Shown here piece by piece: positions 50,245 to 61,130 of a stretch of DNA of 64,000 nucleotides; the stretch's first letter is position 1; each line of letters begins with the position of its first letter. A model generated the notes under the pieces. The model saw nothing but the letters and a program-made list of their open reading frames with translations, was not told the origin of the DNA and searched no databases. The stretch lies in NCBI RefSeq assembly GCF_001039355.2, contig NW_019774070.1:124001-188000 (forward strand). The letters run 5' to 3'. This DNA is from Lingula anatina (taxonomy: Eukaryota; Brachiopoda; Lingulata; Lingulida; Lingulidae). The translations under genes and the position numbers were made by a program.

Positions 50245-50446
50245 GATAGATCTTTTACATTCCATGACTTGTATTGCGTTTGTACATTATGATGAAAGAC
50301 CTAAAACAGAAGAAAATGTTAATACTGTGACTGCGTGTTGCTTCAGATAGATCTTTTACATTCCATGACTTGTATTGCGTTTGTACATTATGATGAAAGA
50401 CCTAAAACAGAAGAAAATGTTAATACTGTGACTGCGTGTTGCTTCA
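50245..50446. repeat. 101-bp perfect direct tandem duplication
   Basis: Copies 50245-50345 and 50346-50446 appear identical by eye (GATAGATCTTTTACATTCCA ... GCGTGTTGCTTCA). A diverged relative of the unit occurs downstream of gene 4 at about 54130-54195 (AAAGACCTAGAAC ... GTGACTATGTGTTG), so the unit belongs to the duplicated 3' flank. Confidence 0.95.
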
Positions 50447-50939
50447 ATATCACTGTGGGAAGCTGTCTTAGATTCGTTCTTGTTTTATAATGGCATTGGA
50501 AAAAGCTGTAGTATTACTTAATTTGATCAAACGGAGAATTGATTTCTGAGATATAAGTCAATTGGCTGATGCTTTGGTTGTTAGCGTTTTACCTTATTTT
50601 TCTTTTGTATTTTGATTATCCATATATTAATTAAGAGTAAATGGATGTTGCAGTTTGATGACAATTGTATTTTAGATATTTAGAGTGACAAAAAGCTAAA
50701 TGATCTAAAGTTGATTTGAAGAGATTCAATCTTATATTAATTAAGTTGTCAGTTGTCTACTTGCTCCTTGTATTGTGTTTTATTCGATGGGTGGGGTGGG
50801 GTGGATGATAAGACAGAAACATTTTAAAGGTTTTGTCCTGAAACAATACTAAATTCAGAAATAGTTGTATATACCCATTAAAATTTATTAAATTTATTCC
50901 TTCTGTAAATAAAATCTATTGAAATATTGTGCAAACTTT

Positions 50940-51293
50940 AAAGTGTTGGGTTGATTTTATGAAATCCTCTCTAATGAAATTGTGAAAATTCTCAACCTTT
51001 TATGTTTCAATTTCTTAACACATTGAGAAAAATATCATAGCAATGGACAAACCTTGTGTACAAGCATTGCCAAAGATGTTGTATGTTATTAGTACAGTCG
51101 CCTTTGCCAACAAACTGCGCCGACAGTTGTGTTAGTTGTGATCAGTTGGTAATTTGATTGTCGATTACCCCGGGTACTGCTGACAACGTTATCTTAAGCC
51201 TTTCTTTGTAATGGAATAAAGTGGAATAACATATAGTAATTCGTTGCGGCTTCATTTAAGCAAGGACTGCAAACGGCTACACCACGGAAGAAG
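50940..51293 (+). promoter_or_regulatory. Conserved upstream block of Ig gene 4
   Basis: Sequence upstream of the gene 4 leader aligns with the regions before genes 5 (about 55255-55550) and 6 (about 57735-58251). Shared words include GGGTTGATTTTATGAAA, TTATGTTTCAAT, GTGTTAGTTGT and an ATAAA-rich segment shortly before the leader. It is probably a duplicated promoter; individual factor sites are not resolved. Confidence 0.55.
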
Positions 51294-53287
51294 ATGAAGA
51301 CGTGTTGTGTTTTTGTGCTGCTCTTTGTAACTCCAAATATTATTAAAGGTAGGGAGTCAATGAGTTCCAATGTACTTCAAAGTACGTTAATCTGTCTTGA
51401 TAAAAATTAGCTTAATCTGTGCCTAAACAAAAGGGAGGTCGCCACCCCAAATCACACTTGTACTAAATGTGTATAGCTAAGATGACAGACCAAAGTTATC
51501 CCTGTCTTAACCAAGATGGCAAATTTTAGATCAAACACAATGAGCGAACAAAATATATCTTTTAATAACTTTAAGGTATGATGCTACTTGCTCAGGAACT
51601 TTTCGTCTTGATAGGGAGGGATCACGTAATCACTTCCTGGTACGTATAAGTGCTGAACTGGTGATTGATACTAGTTTGATATTGTGGTTATGGCAAGATA
51701 AACTAGCACTTTTGTGTAACAGCCTGTGCAAACTTCCTCGACTAGTTTGTTTGAAATCCATAGTTCATTTCTAGCCCTCGCAAGAAAGAACAAGAAAACC
51801 TATCAGTGGACTACACAAGTAGCTGGAACTTCAAAATACAGTATGCCACAGATATCACAGTCTTTTTTAGTGCAATGGGAAAATGTGAATTGCCTTATTC
51901 GATGAAAAGAGTATGTTGCAAATCGCTTCCCAAGTTTTTATTATATTACGACATTCCTTTTTCATATGCTACAGGTTTGGAAGTTACTTTGGTTGGTTTT
52001 CCTTCCAACTGGTCTTTCATGGATTCTGAATGTGGCATTTTATCAACAATGGGCCTTATGTTCAGTTACACAGTGGATCCCGGAGAGGTCGCGCAGAATC
52101 CTACATTACACGAATATGGATTTCAAAGGAACTGCAACTCCTCAATTACTGTTCGCGTCTACTCAGGTCGGTAGTCCTAAAATTTGATTTTTCATAAAAA
52201 AACATTTAAGTACCACAAATGTGTCAAAAGCAAAAAAAAAAAAAAAAAAAAAAAAAAATTGCGGTGTGTTTTGCTGTGCGATAAATGTTCTATAACTGTA
52301 GGTTGAGATGACTAACATATCGAAAAGGATTGACGGCATTGCTCTAATTAAACACCGAGTGGTGAATATATCCCGCAAGCCAGGAAAGGTATATTTTTCA
52401 CAACATGTACAAGTGCAACTGAATCCGTAATTACTTGTCATCAGATCAGACAGAATACGCAAACTTGTATAGTTGTATGATAGCATTGTCCATATTTTAT
52501 ACGGAATTTTCTGTATTAAACATCAGCATTGTGTTCAAGTGCAACACCTGTACACTGTTTAATAGACTGAAGAAGGGGGTATTCAGAATACAGATAATTT
52601 ATTTCCTCCCTTCTTTCCCTTCTATAATGTGGCTCAAACTGTGCCGGTTAATCCATTTTTCTTTTTTATTGCACCTCATTTGTCTGATGATAAAAATACT
52701 GTTTTTTTATCATTCTGGTTGAAAATTTGTATTTAATGTGTTGCTATCGATGTATATACTATACATTAGTTAACAAAATTGAATGTAGGTAAAACGGGAA
52801 TGAATACCTGCATATGTGTTGTATTACAGGTGATGCTTGGAGGACATTTTCGATCATTGTGACCTTGCTAGCAACGTGTCTTTTATGCATGAATGGATAC
52901 CTTGTATTCTGCAATCGGTCGTTGTCCAGGAAACTCAAATCACAAACATCTGAACACCATCATAATACAAAAAATGTGACAGCAAACGGAAACAACGGCA
53001 GAACTGTTTTCGACCGAATTCCTAGACCCCCCGCAATAGATCCATCCCCTGACTTTAGTGGTGGTTATGTGGTTTATGATTATGCTGTGCCGACGACTGG
53101 GTACAATAATCTTCGACAAGATAATCGGGATAAACGTTTAGCTGAACCATATACTGAACTTGCAGGGAACATCTTGCCGGTGACTGCAGCTGATGGTTCT
53201 GTTGCCTATAATTACATTACACTTGATGATGATACCCAGGTCCAGTTTAGCCAACTCAGTGCTCATGATGAGTGTATCATATATTGA
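51294..53287 (+). CDS. Ig receptor gene 4: shortened V domain joined to transmembrane exon with Tyr-motif tail
   Basis: Three exons fit in phase 1: 51294-51348 (leader, MKTCCVFVLLFVTPNIIK), 51975-52166 and 52830-53287, giving 234 residues. The V exon begins GLEVTLVGF like its paralogues but covers only the first half. The strand B Cys is Phe (LMFSYTVD) and the DEGxYxC half is absent, so no normal Ig fold is expected. A CAG/GTCGGT donor at 52166/52167 keeps the frame open into GDAWRTFS and the helix IIVTLLATCLLCMNGYLVF, followed by a basic stop-transfer stretch (NRSLSRKLK). The tail of about 115 residues carries TGYNNL (ITSM-like, also a YxN), PYTEL and VAYNYI (ITIM consensus), overlapping YITL. 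The tail is intact, which suggests constraint or recent origin. It may be a functional truncated receptor, or a decaying gene whose complete V exon is lost. Confidence 0.65.
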
Positions 53288-55254
53288 TATGCCATTAGCA
53301 AAATTGTAACACCGTAAAAAAGCAAACATCCAACTACGTAGAATGAAAGATAATGCGTACATTTGGCAAATATGGCAGTTTTTGCAGATCATTTGCAAAT
53401 AATAACTTCCAAATGTAGATGTAAATAGATGTAAATATAAAGATTCACAATCTACACTGTTGAATTACTTTAATAATATACATATATAACATTCTGTCGA
53501 CCTTATCTGATCTTTGGAGTATGAAACTTGAAACACGAAGCTTTACAAGGGTATTTTATATAACGCAGTAAAATGTGAATATTTGTACTTTAAATTTTAA
53601 AATTACAGCGTGTACTTTCGTTAATCAAAAACTAAAAGTATTGGTATTGTTTAACTCACATTTCGATGTCTGTCAGTTTGCATAAGTAAATGCTTACTTA
53701 CTTGACTGCAACTAAGGGGAATATTGTGTCAATTGTTATTTAGAATATTTCTCAATTACCTTTTATAATCGATTGTTTTTTATTACATTGACATTTTATG
53801 CTCTTTAGGAATTTTTTTAAGAATCACCGTTAGAGTAATGTGTAGTATAACATATGGAATTGTTAATTATTTTAACATATCTTTTTTCTTGAATTTTATG
53901 ATATCTTTTTTCAATATATAAATTTTTTTGAATTTTTTAAGATACCATTTTATTGTGCTATATAATATGCCCAACAACTAAAATACCTAATATTTTCATA
54001 CGAATTCACCAATAAGAAGTGAAATGTGTTATACTAGAAATTTGTCTGTACGTGTACGTGTGTGCAGACGTGCGCGTATTTGTGTTAGCGGGTGTGGGGG
54101 TGCACACTCCATTAAGTTGCATTTTCACATTTTGATAAAAGACCTAGAACTCAAGGTTACCTTTTATCACTGTGACTATGTGTTGTTAAGATATCACTGT
54201 AAAGAACCGCCTTAGATTAGCTGTATTTTCTTACAAACGTTCACAAATGGTATATATTGCTTTGTTCAAATGAAGAATTGATTTCAAAAGTGATTAGCCA
54301 ATTACAAGCTTTCAGAATTGCCAGCTTGTTGCCTCATCTCTCTTTTCAGGTTGTATAAAATTCATAGCTACCTTTATCAAAGGTTGATGAATGTTGCAGT
54401 AAGGTATAAGCATGTTGATCCGTGTATGTGAAGGATTAAAGCGTCAGCATTTTTTTATTTACTGCTAGTTTGGTTTATTTTCACGAATGTTTTGTAGCAT
54501 ATAGTTAATTTTTAACCAATCGTTTTAATCTTTATGTACTATTTTAATCCAAATGTTTTTGAGTGAGAAAAGATAAATTGTACAGTGCATTCTGTTTTTT
54601 AATTTGGAAAACAGTTTGATGTTTATTTAGATCTGCACTATAAAGTGCTGGGAAGTTAAAGTAATATTCACCTTTGTTCGCTTGTTTTCTTGTTGTTTCT
54701 TCATTAAAATGTTTTATTTGAGTGAAATTTAGAATTTGTAGAAAGGGACTTTGCAGTTAATTCAGAAATGGAAGCCCCTTGATGTCATACTCAAGACTTT
54801 GTGTTGCAGGTTTTCATGTATGCATCTATTGTTAAATAAAACCGCTTATAAAACATTTACGTTCATCGTGCAATCACTTGACAGTTACTTTTTGCATCAG
54901 TGAATCCCAGTTCCACTATGATAAATTGTTTCTATGAGGTACCACTTTTGTGAGAAAAGTGTACCTTAATACAGACTCTGTACAGTGTGGTAGTTGCAAA
55001 AGACAAAATTCAATGTGTGCCACTAATATTGAAACATTCAGTCAGTTGGCGGGTCACCGTGCACACTTAATATTTTGTGCCTATTACTTCCCATTCACGA
55101 GTATTCTAAAATGTAGTCTACCCTCAGCTTTCAGTGGAAATGGGACAGTGAACCTTTTGGAGGTGTTGTGTTGAAACAGGATTAAATTTAGATGCAAATG
55201 TGCTAAAATACACCGTAATGCAAATCATTTTACTTAATATTAGACTTCACACCC
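53288..55254 (+). other. 3' flank of Ig gene 4
   Basis: AT-rich and without a supported gene. Several AATAAA-type signals lie near 54836. Parts resemble the downstream flanks of genes 2 and 3 (for example AATTGATTTC, GTGAAGGATTAAA and GTTGTTGAATAAA-like words), consistent with repeated whole-unit duplication. Confidence 0.45.
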
Positions 55255-55550
55255 AGGACTGGGTTGATTTTATGAAAAACTGTCCAAAGAAATTATGAAT
55301 TTTTCTATTTATTATGTTTCAATATTATCTGGCCTTCCTTAATATGTTTCGGAAAATAGAATAGCAATGATTAGCCCTGAAGTACAGAAATAAACCGATG
55401 TTATAATTTTCCAGCATTACTTTCTGTGTACCGCAGTTTAATTGTGTTAGTTGTACTCTGTTGATTATCGTGCAGCAATGGTGATGTTATTTTTAGCTAT
55501 CAATAAAAATCCAAAGAGGTAACTGCAGCTTATTGAGGTATTAGGTATTT

Positions 55551-56437
55551 AGACGTGATGTGTTTACGTGCTGCTCCTTGTAATTCTATATCCAACTGAA
55601 GGTAGAAACTAAACGTGTCGTTGTGTGTTTTAAAATAATTTAATCTCTTGAAGACTTTCGACTTAATCTTTGTATAAACAAAAAGAGGATCGCCTCCATA
55701 GAACTCTCAAGTGAGGCAGTTTTTCAAACGATGAAGAACAAAAAAGACTGCATACGCCATCATTAACCAAACTGATGATAATTTTGCACCAGCAATACAA
55801 AAAAAAAAATCTTTATAACTCTCTTAATAATCATGATGATACATGTTATTAATGAGAAGGATCGTAAACTACTTCCCGCGTTGTAATGGTACTTAGCTCA
55901 CGATAAAAGTTGAATGATAAGCCGATTAAATAACATGAATATATTTACCTTTGTAAACTTTGTTAACTGTTTTTTAACGAAGCAGTTATATAGTCTACAG
56001 CTCAAAGCCTGTCAACACAAGACACGTCAACAAATGAGGCAATTGGCATTTTATAATATAAGCCAATTGCATCACAGCACATCACACCACATTGTGACAC
56101 TTAACACTGCAATTAACACTTTGGAAAGCAAATTGATAATTGGGGGATATACTGACAAACACTTCCCCAGGATTTTAAAATAGAATTCTTTATATTTATT
56201 CTTTGTTTTTATAATATAGTTTAACAGGCTACATTAGTTGATTTAACTCCAAGTGGGTTGGTCATGAATCCTGAGAGCGGCATCCCACCAACAGTGGGTC
56301 TGCAGTTACACAGTGGATTCGGGGGAGACGATGTATTACGTTGGATATTTAAAGGATGGAACGATCCAAATAATAAGAATAGTGATGTCTGTTCATGACA
56401 GTGCTGGTACCACGGAGCCGGAGAAGCTTTGTTAATT
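55551..56437 (+). pseudogene. Ig receptor gene 5, broken copy (leader and V remnants)
   Basis: A leader remnant ends at 55601 (GAAG/GTAGAAAC donor). In the frame of the paralogous leaders it reads CVYVLLLLVILYPTE, but the ATG is replaced by a TGA, so translation cannot start as in the paralogues. A V-exon remnant starts at 56228 after TTAACAG. It keeps MNPESGIPPTVG-type sequence but has an early in-frame TGA, a frameshift where CSYTVD should be, and breaks off near 56437. No second Ig or transmembrane exon follows. The upstream block is homologous to that of gene 4. Confidence 0.8.
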
Positions 56438-56694
56438 CAAAAACTCTTCATCGAAACAATTATTAAACTTAAAATATACCATTTGATAATTCCCCTCCAA
56501 GAGGTATACAATAAAAAAGCTTCATTTTGGCAGGGACGGGTCCCATAATTACTTCCTGGTATAATTGCTTAACTTTCGATTGAATTAAGATGGTGTCATA
56601 GCAGAAAATAACATAAACAGACATGACCTCATTTTACTGGCCCAACCTTGACAATGTACCTAAGCTATAGCCATAACAATGTAATACCTGTCTC

Positions 56695-56698
<4 letters not shown>

Positions 56699-56772
<74 letters not shown>
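56699..56772. repeat. Poly(A) tract, 74 bases
   Basis: An uninterrupted A run between two Ig V-exon remnants. No direct repeats or retroposed body are obvious next to it. The length may be affected by assembly. Confidence 0.95.
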
Positions 56773-56773
<1 letters not shown>

Positions 56774-56918
56774 CATTTTAAGATTCAAACCCATTGATGG
56801 GAATGTTACACCGTGATTTTTGTTAATCTTCAATGGGTTAATGCTTTCCAAGAATAGATTTATATCTCTATTTTTTTCTGATAATACAGATTAAATGAAT
56901 GATTTATACTTTTTTAAG

Positions 56919-57015
56919 GATTAGAAGTAACATTAGCTGGTTTGCCTGTCAATGGATACGTCATGAATCCTGAGGAAGGCAACACATAACCATTAAACCT
57001 TGTGTGCAGTTACAC
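56919..57015 (+). pseudogene. Isolated V-exon fragment closely similar to Ig gene 1
   Basis: After a TTTTTAAG acceptor the sequence reads LEVTLAGLPVNGYVMNPEEG, nearly identical at DNA level to the start of the gene 1 V exon (30198-30295). An in-frame TAA lies at 56987-56989 (CACATAACC where gene 1 has CCACAACC). The similarity ends at GCAGTTACAC (57015), after which unrelated repeat sequence begins. Confidence 0.9.
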
Positions 57016-57149
57016 CTACAAGGGGTGACTGCAAGAAAATCAGTCGCACCTCTTTGTAAAACTAATGCACAGCCCCTATTAACCGTTGGGGTTTATCTGG
57101 GTTTATCAGCCAGTGATATCAGCGAAAATTAAGAAACTGAAAATAGCAT

Positions 57150-57370
57150 TTCATTCCGGTGTGGCAGGGGTGCACGTCCTAGTAGTAACGCAAGTCCGCC
57201 CGGACACTAAGTCCTGGGAATGCAAGTCCTAGAGCATGCATTGCTAGGAATGAAAGTCCTATGACATACGTTACTAGGATTCAATGTCCGTAGGACGAAG
57301 GCTCCCAAGTAATGCAAGTCCTACGTGTAGTAATGCACGTCCTAATGGGACGTGCATTCCTAACATTTTA
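57150..57370. repeat. Cluster of AATGCAAGTCCTA-type repeats with a hairpin
   Basis: Variants of a 13-15 bp word (AATGCAAGTCCTA, AATGAAAGTCCTA, AACGCAAGTCC, AATGCACGTCCTA, TTCAATGTCC) recur about eight times in both orientations. A perfect inverted repeat AATGCACGTCC...GGACGTGCATT, with a 4-base loop, lies at about 57334-57359. It interrupts the homology of the V fragment just upstream. Confidence 0.75.
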
Positions 57371-57734
57371 GTAACATTTTAACAAAAACAACACAATACC
57401 CATAGTTTTTCTTCATTAATTTTATTTTGTGTATTTTTCTTGTAATAAAAGCATATTTTACATGTGTCATTGACCTTCTTAGTTCTTCAAATGAGGGGAA
57501 TATCTCTTTTCACAAAACACGGGATCTCCGTCCTTAGATTAATTTTTCGGTTCACACTAACATAAATTGAAAAATAACCCCAAAATGGAAATTTGCTCTT
57601 GGATTTAAGGCAAATCAAGACAGTTAATAATTTGAAATTATAAATAATGTTCTGTGATATTCCTTTGGTATTTTGGCGCTTTGACTTGGATTACTGTTAC
57701 ACCGAGCGTAATACAAAGTATTTTACCCTCTATA

Positions 57735-58251
57735 TATGTGTACTTCACAACCATGGTTGGGTTGACTTTCTAAAAACCCGTGTAATGAAACTGTAGGCCC
57801 GTAGCCAGTAAAATCAATATGGGTTTCTTTTTCTGAACTAGTGGACCTTTTACAATGAAACCTATCAGCACCTATTCAACAGCACCTATTATTGACCACC
57901 TGGATCAAATTTGATCCAGACTGGACCTTTTCCTGACAAAAAAGAGCAGTTCTTTCCAACCCCCCCCCCCCCCCTGGTTACTGGCCTGAACTGTTACTTT
58001 TCTATTTATTGCGTTTCAATCTCATTTGCCCTTTTTTATCATATTTCGAAAAACAGAATAACATTGATCAGCCCTTAAGTGTAGTAATTTACCGATGTTG
58101 TAATTTTTCCAGAATTACGTTCTGTATACCACGTGTTAATTGTGTTAGTTGTACTTTGTTGATTATCGGGTAGCAACTTGGATGTTATTTTTAGCTCTCA
58201 ATAAAAAAACCCAGGAAGAACCTGCGGCTAAAGGCAACACAACGGAGGAAG
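57735..58251 (+). promoter_or_regulatory. Conserved upstream block of Ig gene 6
   Basis: This aligns with the block before gene 5: TTCTGTATACCACGTGTTAAT against TTCTGTGTACCGCAGTTTAAT, GTGTTAGTTGTACTTTGTTG and TTTTTAGCTCTCAATAAAAA are shared with few changes. A TATA-like CAATAAAAA lies about 50 bp before the leader ATG at 58252. It is likely a copy of the ancestral promoter. Confidence 0.55.
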
Positions 58252-58306
58252 ATGAAGACATTGTGTGTTTATGTGCTGCTGTTTGTAACTCCACATCCAA
58301 CTAAAG
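58252..58306 (+). CDS. Ig receptor gene 6: orphan leader exon
   Basis: The leader exon is intact: MKTLCVYVLLFVTPHPTK, phase 1 and a GGTAGGAAC donor, with 18 residues as in gene 4. The following intron still resembles those of genes 4 and 5 (AAACAACAAGGAGATCGCC). No V, second Ig or transmembrane exon of the family is seen on this strand up to the window end. Only 600 bp downstream the minus-strand prominin-like exon begins. It is probably the truncated edge of the array, with the rest of the gene deleted. Confidence 0.65.
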
Positions 58307-58657
58307 GTAGGAACTAAACGTGTTGTTCTGTACTTTCAAAGTATTTAATAGCTTGAAGATTTGTTGACATAGTCTTTGTATAAACAACAAGGAGATCGCC
58401 TTGTTGATAGGCTGTTTTTCAAAAGATGAAGAGCAAAAGTGATTTCATATGTCATTTTATCCAAAATGATGACAATTTCCTACATCAATGATAAAAGAAA
58501 AGATCAAAATCTTTTAAACGCTCTTAAGCATGAAGCTACATGTGTAATGAGAAGGCTTGTAAAAATACTTCCTGCATGGTAGAAGTACTACGCACTCGAT
58601 AGAAGATAGATGTAATAGTTGAATGAGAAGGCGTTTGCCTATTTGACCTACGTTTGA

Positions 58658-58795
58658 CCATTCCCAAAGACTATCATACTAACTTTGGATTGAACTATCT
58701 CCAAGGGGATTCTCACTTTATTGCAATTAATTTAAGCGGCTAAGATGTCTGTCACGCCTACTGAACCCGACAGGGGGTAATTAACTATCGTTTAG
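58658..58795. mobile_element. Foldback MITE, half copy
   Basis: It starts GACCATTCCCAAAGACTATC and aligns with the first half of the element at 59313-59592 up to GGGGGTAATTAACTA, where it stops at the single N (58796). The right half is missing, or lost at an assembly join. Confidence 0.8.
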
Positions 58796-58796
58796 N
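58796..58796. other. Single ambiguous base (N)
   Basis: One N exactly where the foldback element copy breaks off. It may mark a collapsed or joined repeat in the assembly. Confidence 1.
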
Positions 58797-58904
58797 ATCA
58801 TCTCACAAATTCTTCTTGAATATATATATATATATAAACAGAAACTCAAGGCTATCCTAAACAATGTAAACATACAACAATAAAATGTTAAACCCTGTAC
58901 TTAC

Positions 58905-61130
58905 CATGTTAGAAGAGTAATTATGGCTATGGTCCACTTTAAACAGGGGGTGTTCTTCCTTCTCGGAGAAGCAGCATTCTTGTTACAGCAACTTGAACAT
59001 CGACAGCAACAGTAAATTGAGAATATGAAGAGCACCAGTAACAGTAGCAACACCGGGAGAGCAGCTGCAAAACCCAGGGACTGAAATAAGAAAGAAACAA
59101 CCTCTAAATTGATGTTGGAATATATATTACAGTACGTGAAATATATAAATATATACTCTCTGTTCTTTTAGAAACAGGGTGTTGCTGATCTTGTTTTTTT
59201 CCTATTTAAACTTCACATGCAAATTACAAATACAAACTCCCCTTTTTTCTAAGTTAAAATTTATTTAATCTAGTATGTTAAACCTCCAATCACCACAACC
59301 ACCTATTCAAAGAGACCATTCCCAAAGACTATCATACCAACTTTGGATTGATCCATCTCCAAGGGGATTCTCACTAAATTGCTTTCAACTTAAACAGCTT
59401 AAATGTCTGTCTTGCCCACTAAAGCTGTTAGGGGGTAATTAACTACCGTAGGCCAAGTGTGCATGAAAGTTAATTACCCTCCTAGCTGATTCGGTAGGCG
59501 TGACATCCACTTAAGTTGATAACAATTTAGCGTAAATCCCATGGAGTTAGACCGATCCTGTTGGATCGATCTAGGCATGGGAACCCAGTCAAAGAAAGGT
59601 CTACTTTTGTGTCAGACCAATTTGTAAAAGTTCACAATGGCAGAGTGATAGTACTCAAGTCAACCCCCAATGCACATCTTCAATAGAAAATGGTGAAAAC
59701 AACCACTGCATTTAGCTGGGTTACCAAACCTTCACATTTGGTTTTCTAAAAGTACTGTCAACAAAAAATTCTTTGTTGCTTCTTACTCTATTTTTCAAAG
59801 CATATTTTATCCACCTCCTGGACCAAAAGGCGGTCCATGAATATACACGTGTCAAATATCCAATGTGTTGAGTTTAACCTCATGATAACTTTTTTACTCA
59901 ATACATCATACATAAAAAGACCATTACTAATTCACCACACTACACACTTCTTAATGTCTTACATGGTAAGTGAAGATTAACCTATACGCATATTCTCAAA
60001 GAATTTAAGCTATAAAAACAACAACAGAATTTCACTCATGATATGAAGCACTTTTATTATTATTATTTTTTAATTTTACTATCATTCTCTTTTTTCAGCT
60101 AATTTTCCTGATGTCATTGGTTAACAATACTGAAAACCAGAATATGCTGAAGGTCATTCATTAACACCAAAATTTCATAGGTTTTACTACTTCAAGTGGT
60201 TCTATTGCCTTGAAGAATATTACCCTATTATTTATTGCCACAAATGATTCTTTTATAATGAACTTACTAGTAATTTCTAAAAACATACATACAAAAGCTG
60301 TACCACATTTGTAATATAAATATATGTTAAAGTCCTGGGGCAAATGGTGCAATGGTGTTAAGAGGCTTATTTGGGCACCACTGATAGAAAGAAACTAGAA
60401 GCAGAATGCTCCCCTAGTAATTAAAATTGGGTTGAACAGCTTGTACTTATTTCACTAATGGTTTCAATGCTCAGCATAATTCCAAATTGCTGTAGGGCAC
60501 AGTTACATCAATATTGCATTTTATTCACCTGAAACTGGTAAAGCTGAATCTGTGTTGCAGGTGTGACAGCTAATATGCAACAGAACAGCATAAGGTTAAC
60601 AGGTGGTTGCAATACTCATGTTTACCTTTCTGTTTACTCTTTCAATTCATGTGTAAAACCAATAATCAAACGGAGGGCAAAAAGAAAAAGAAAAAAAGAT
60701 TAATAGAAATCTCCCGTAACGGTAAACCACATGTGATATTTTGGTGAAACAACATGAGTCACATCTAGCCCGATATGGTAAAATGTATGTAAGGATATGA
60801 GACAACACTAGTGGAAGAGGCGCTCAAAAGCCCCCGAAGCGCCGAGTTTGTTCAAAACAACACCAACTTGTCAAAACTTATGCGTATTCAATGCGAGATC
60901 CAAATAAAAGAATACAAAAAATATAACATATATACCTGTATATATTCTTCATCATCTAAATTGAACGTCGAATTGTACAACCGGAATTTTAGGCTAATGT
61001 GGGGAAACGAGTGAAAAAGTGCAGCCAACCAACTTGGAATATATTCAGTTTTTTCGCCGCCAAGAGTAAGACCTGGATGTTCTGCTCCTCGGCCAGAATT
61101 CATTTTAGGTTTTCCAAACCAGCCTGGTAT
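58905..61130 (-). CDS. Prominin-like membrane protein, two N-terminal-region exons (partial)
   Basis: On the minus strand an exon at 60936-61130 (195 bp, phase 0 both sides) reads PGWFGKPKMNSGRGAEHPGL, then a YIPSWLAALFHSFPHI segment and YNSTFNLDDEEYIQ, with N-glycosylation sequon NST. It is followed by an exon at 58905-59080 (176 bp) that starts SLGFAAALPVLLLLLVLFIF, continues IYCCCRCSSCCNK, then RRKNTPCLKWTIAIITLLTW. A transmembrane helix, a Cys-rich cytoplasmic loop and the start of a second helix match the layout of prominins (CD133 family, cholesterol-binding proteins of membrane protrusions) as I recall it. Later exons should lie further left, but none is seen between 47 and 58.9 kb on this strand, so they are missing, very diverged or beyond what I can recognise. 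The signal-peptide exon is also not found. An in-frame ATG lies at 61103. Confidence 0.5.
59081..60935 (-). other. Intron between the two prominin-like exons
   Basis: AT-rich. It holds a complete foldback MITE (59313-59592) and short low-complexity tracts. A prominin of usual length would need about 30 more residues between the two exons, so a small exon could be hidden here; I did not find a convincing one. Confidence 0.45.
59313..59592. mobile_element. Foldback MITE, complete copy
   Basis: The left half (GACCATTCCCAAAGACTATC ... GGGGGTAATTAACTA) and right half (AGTTAATTACCCTCCTAGCT ... GGGAACCCAGTC) are imperfect inverse copies over nearly their whole length, giving a 280-bp foldback. GGATCGATC-type words mark the ends. 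No ORF. Confidence 0.85.

Noticed and set aside
51806-52174. 122-codon ORF covering the gene 4 V exon with upstream extension
   Set aside because: The N-terminal part is intronic; a splice acceptor at 51974 and the leader exon at 51294 explain the V sequence better.
56660-56851. Poly-Phe ORF on the minus strand
   Set aside because: Translation of the 74-base poly(A) tract.
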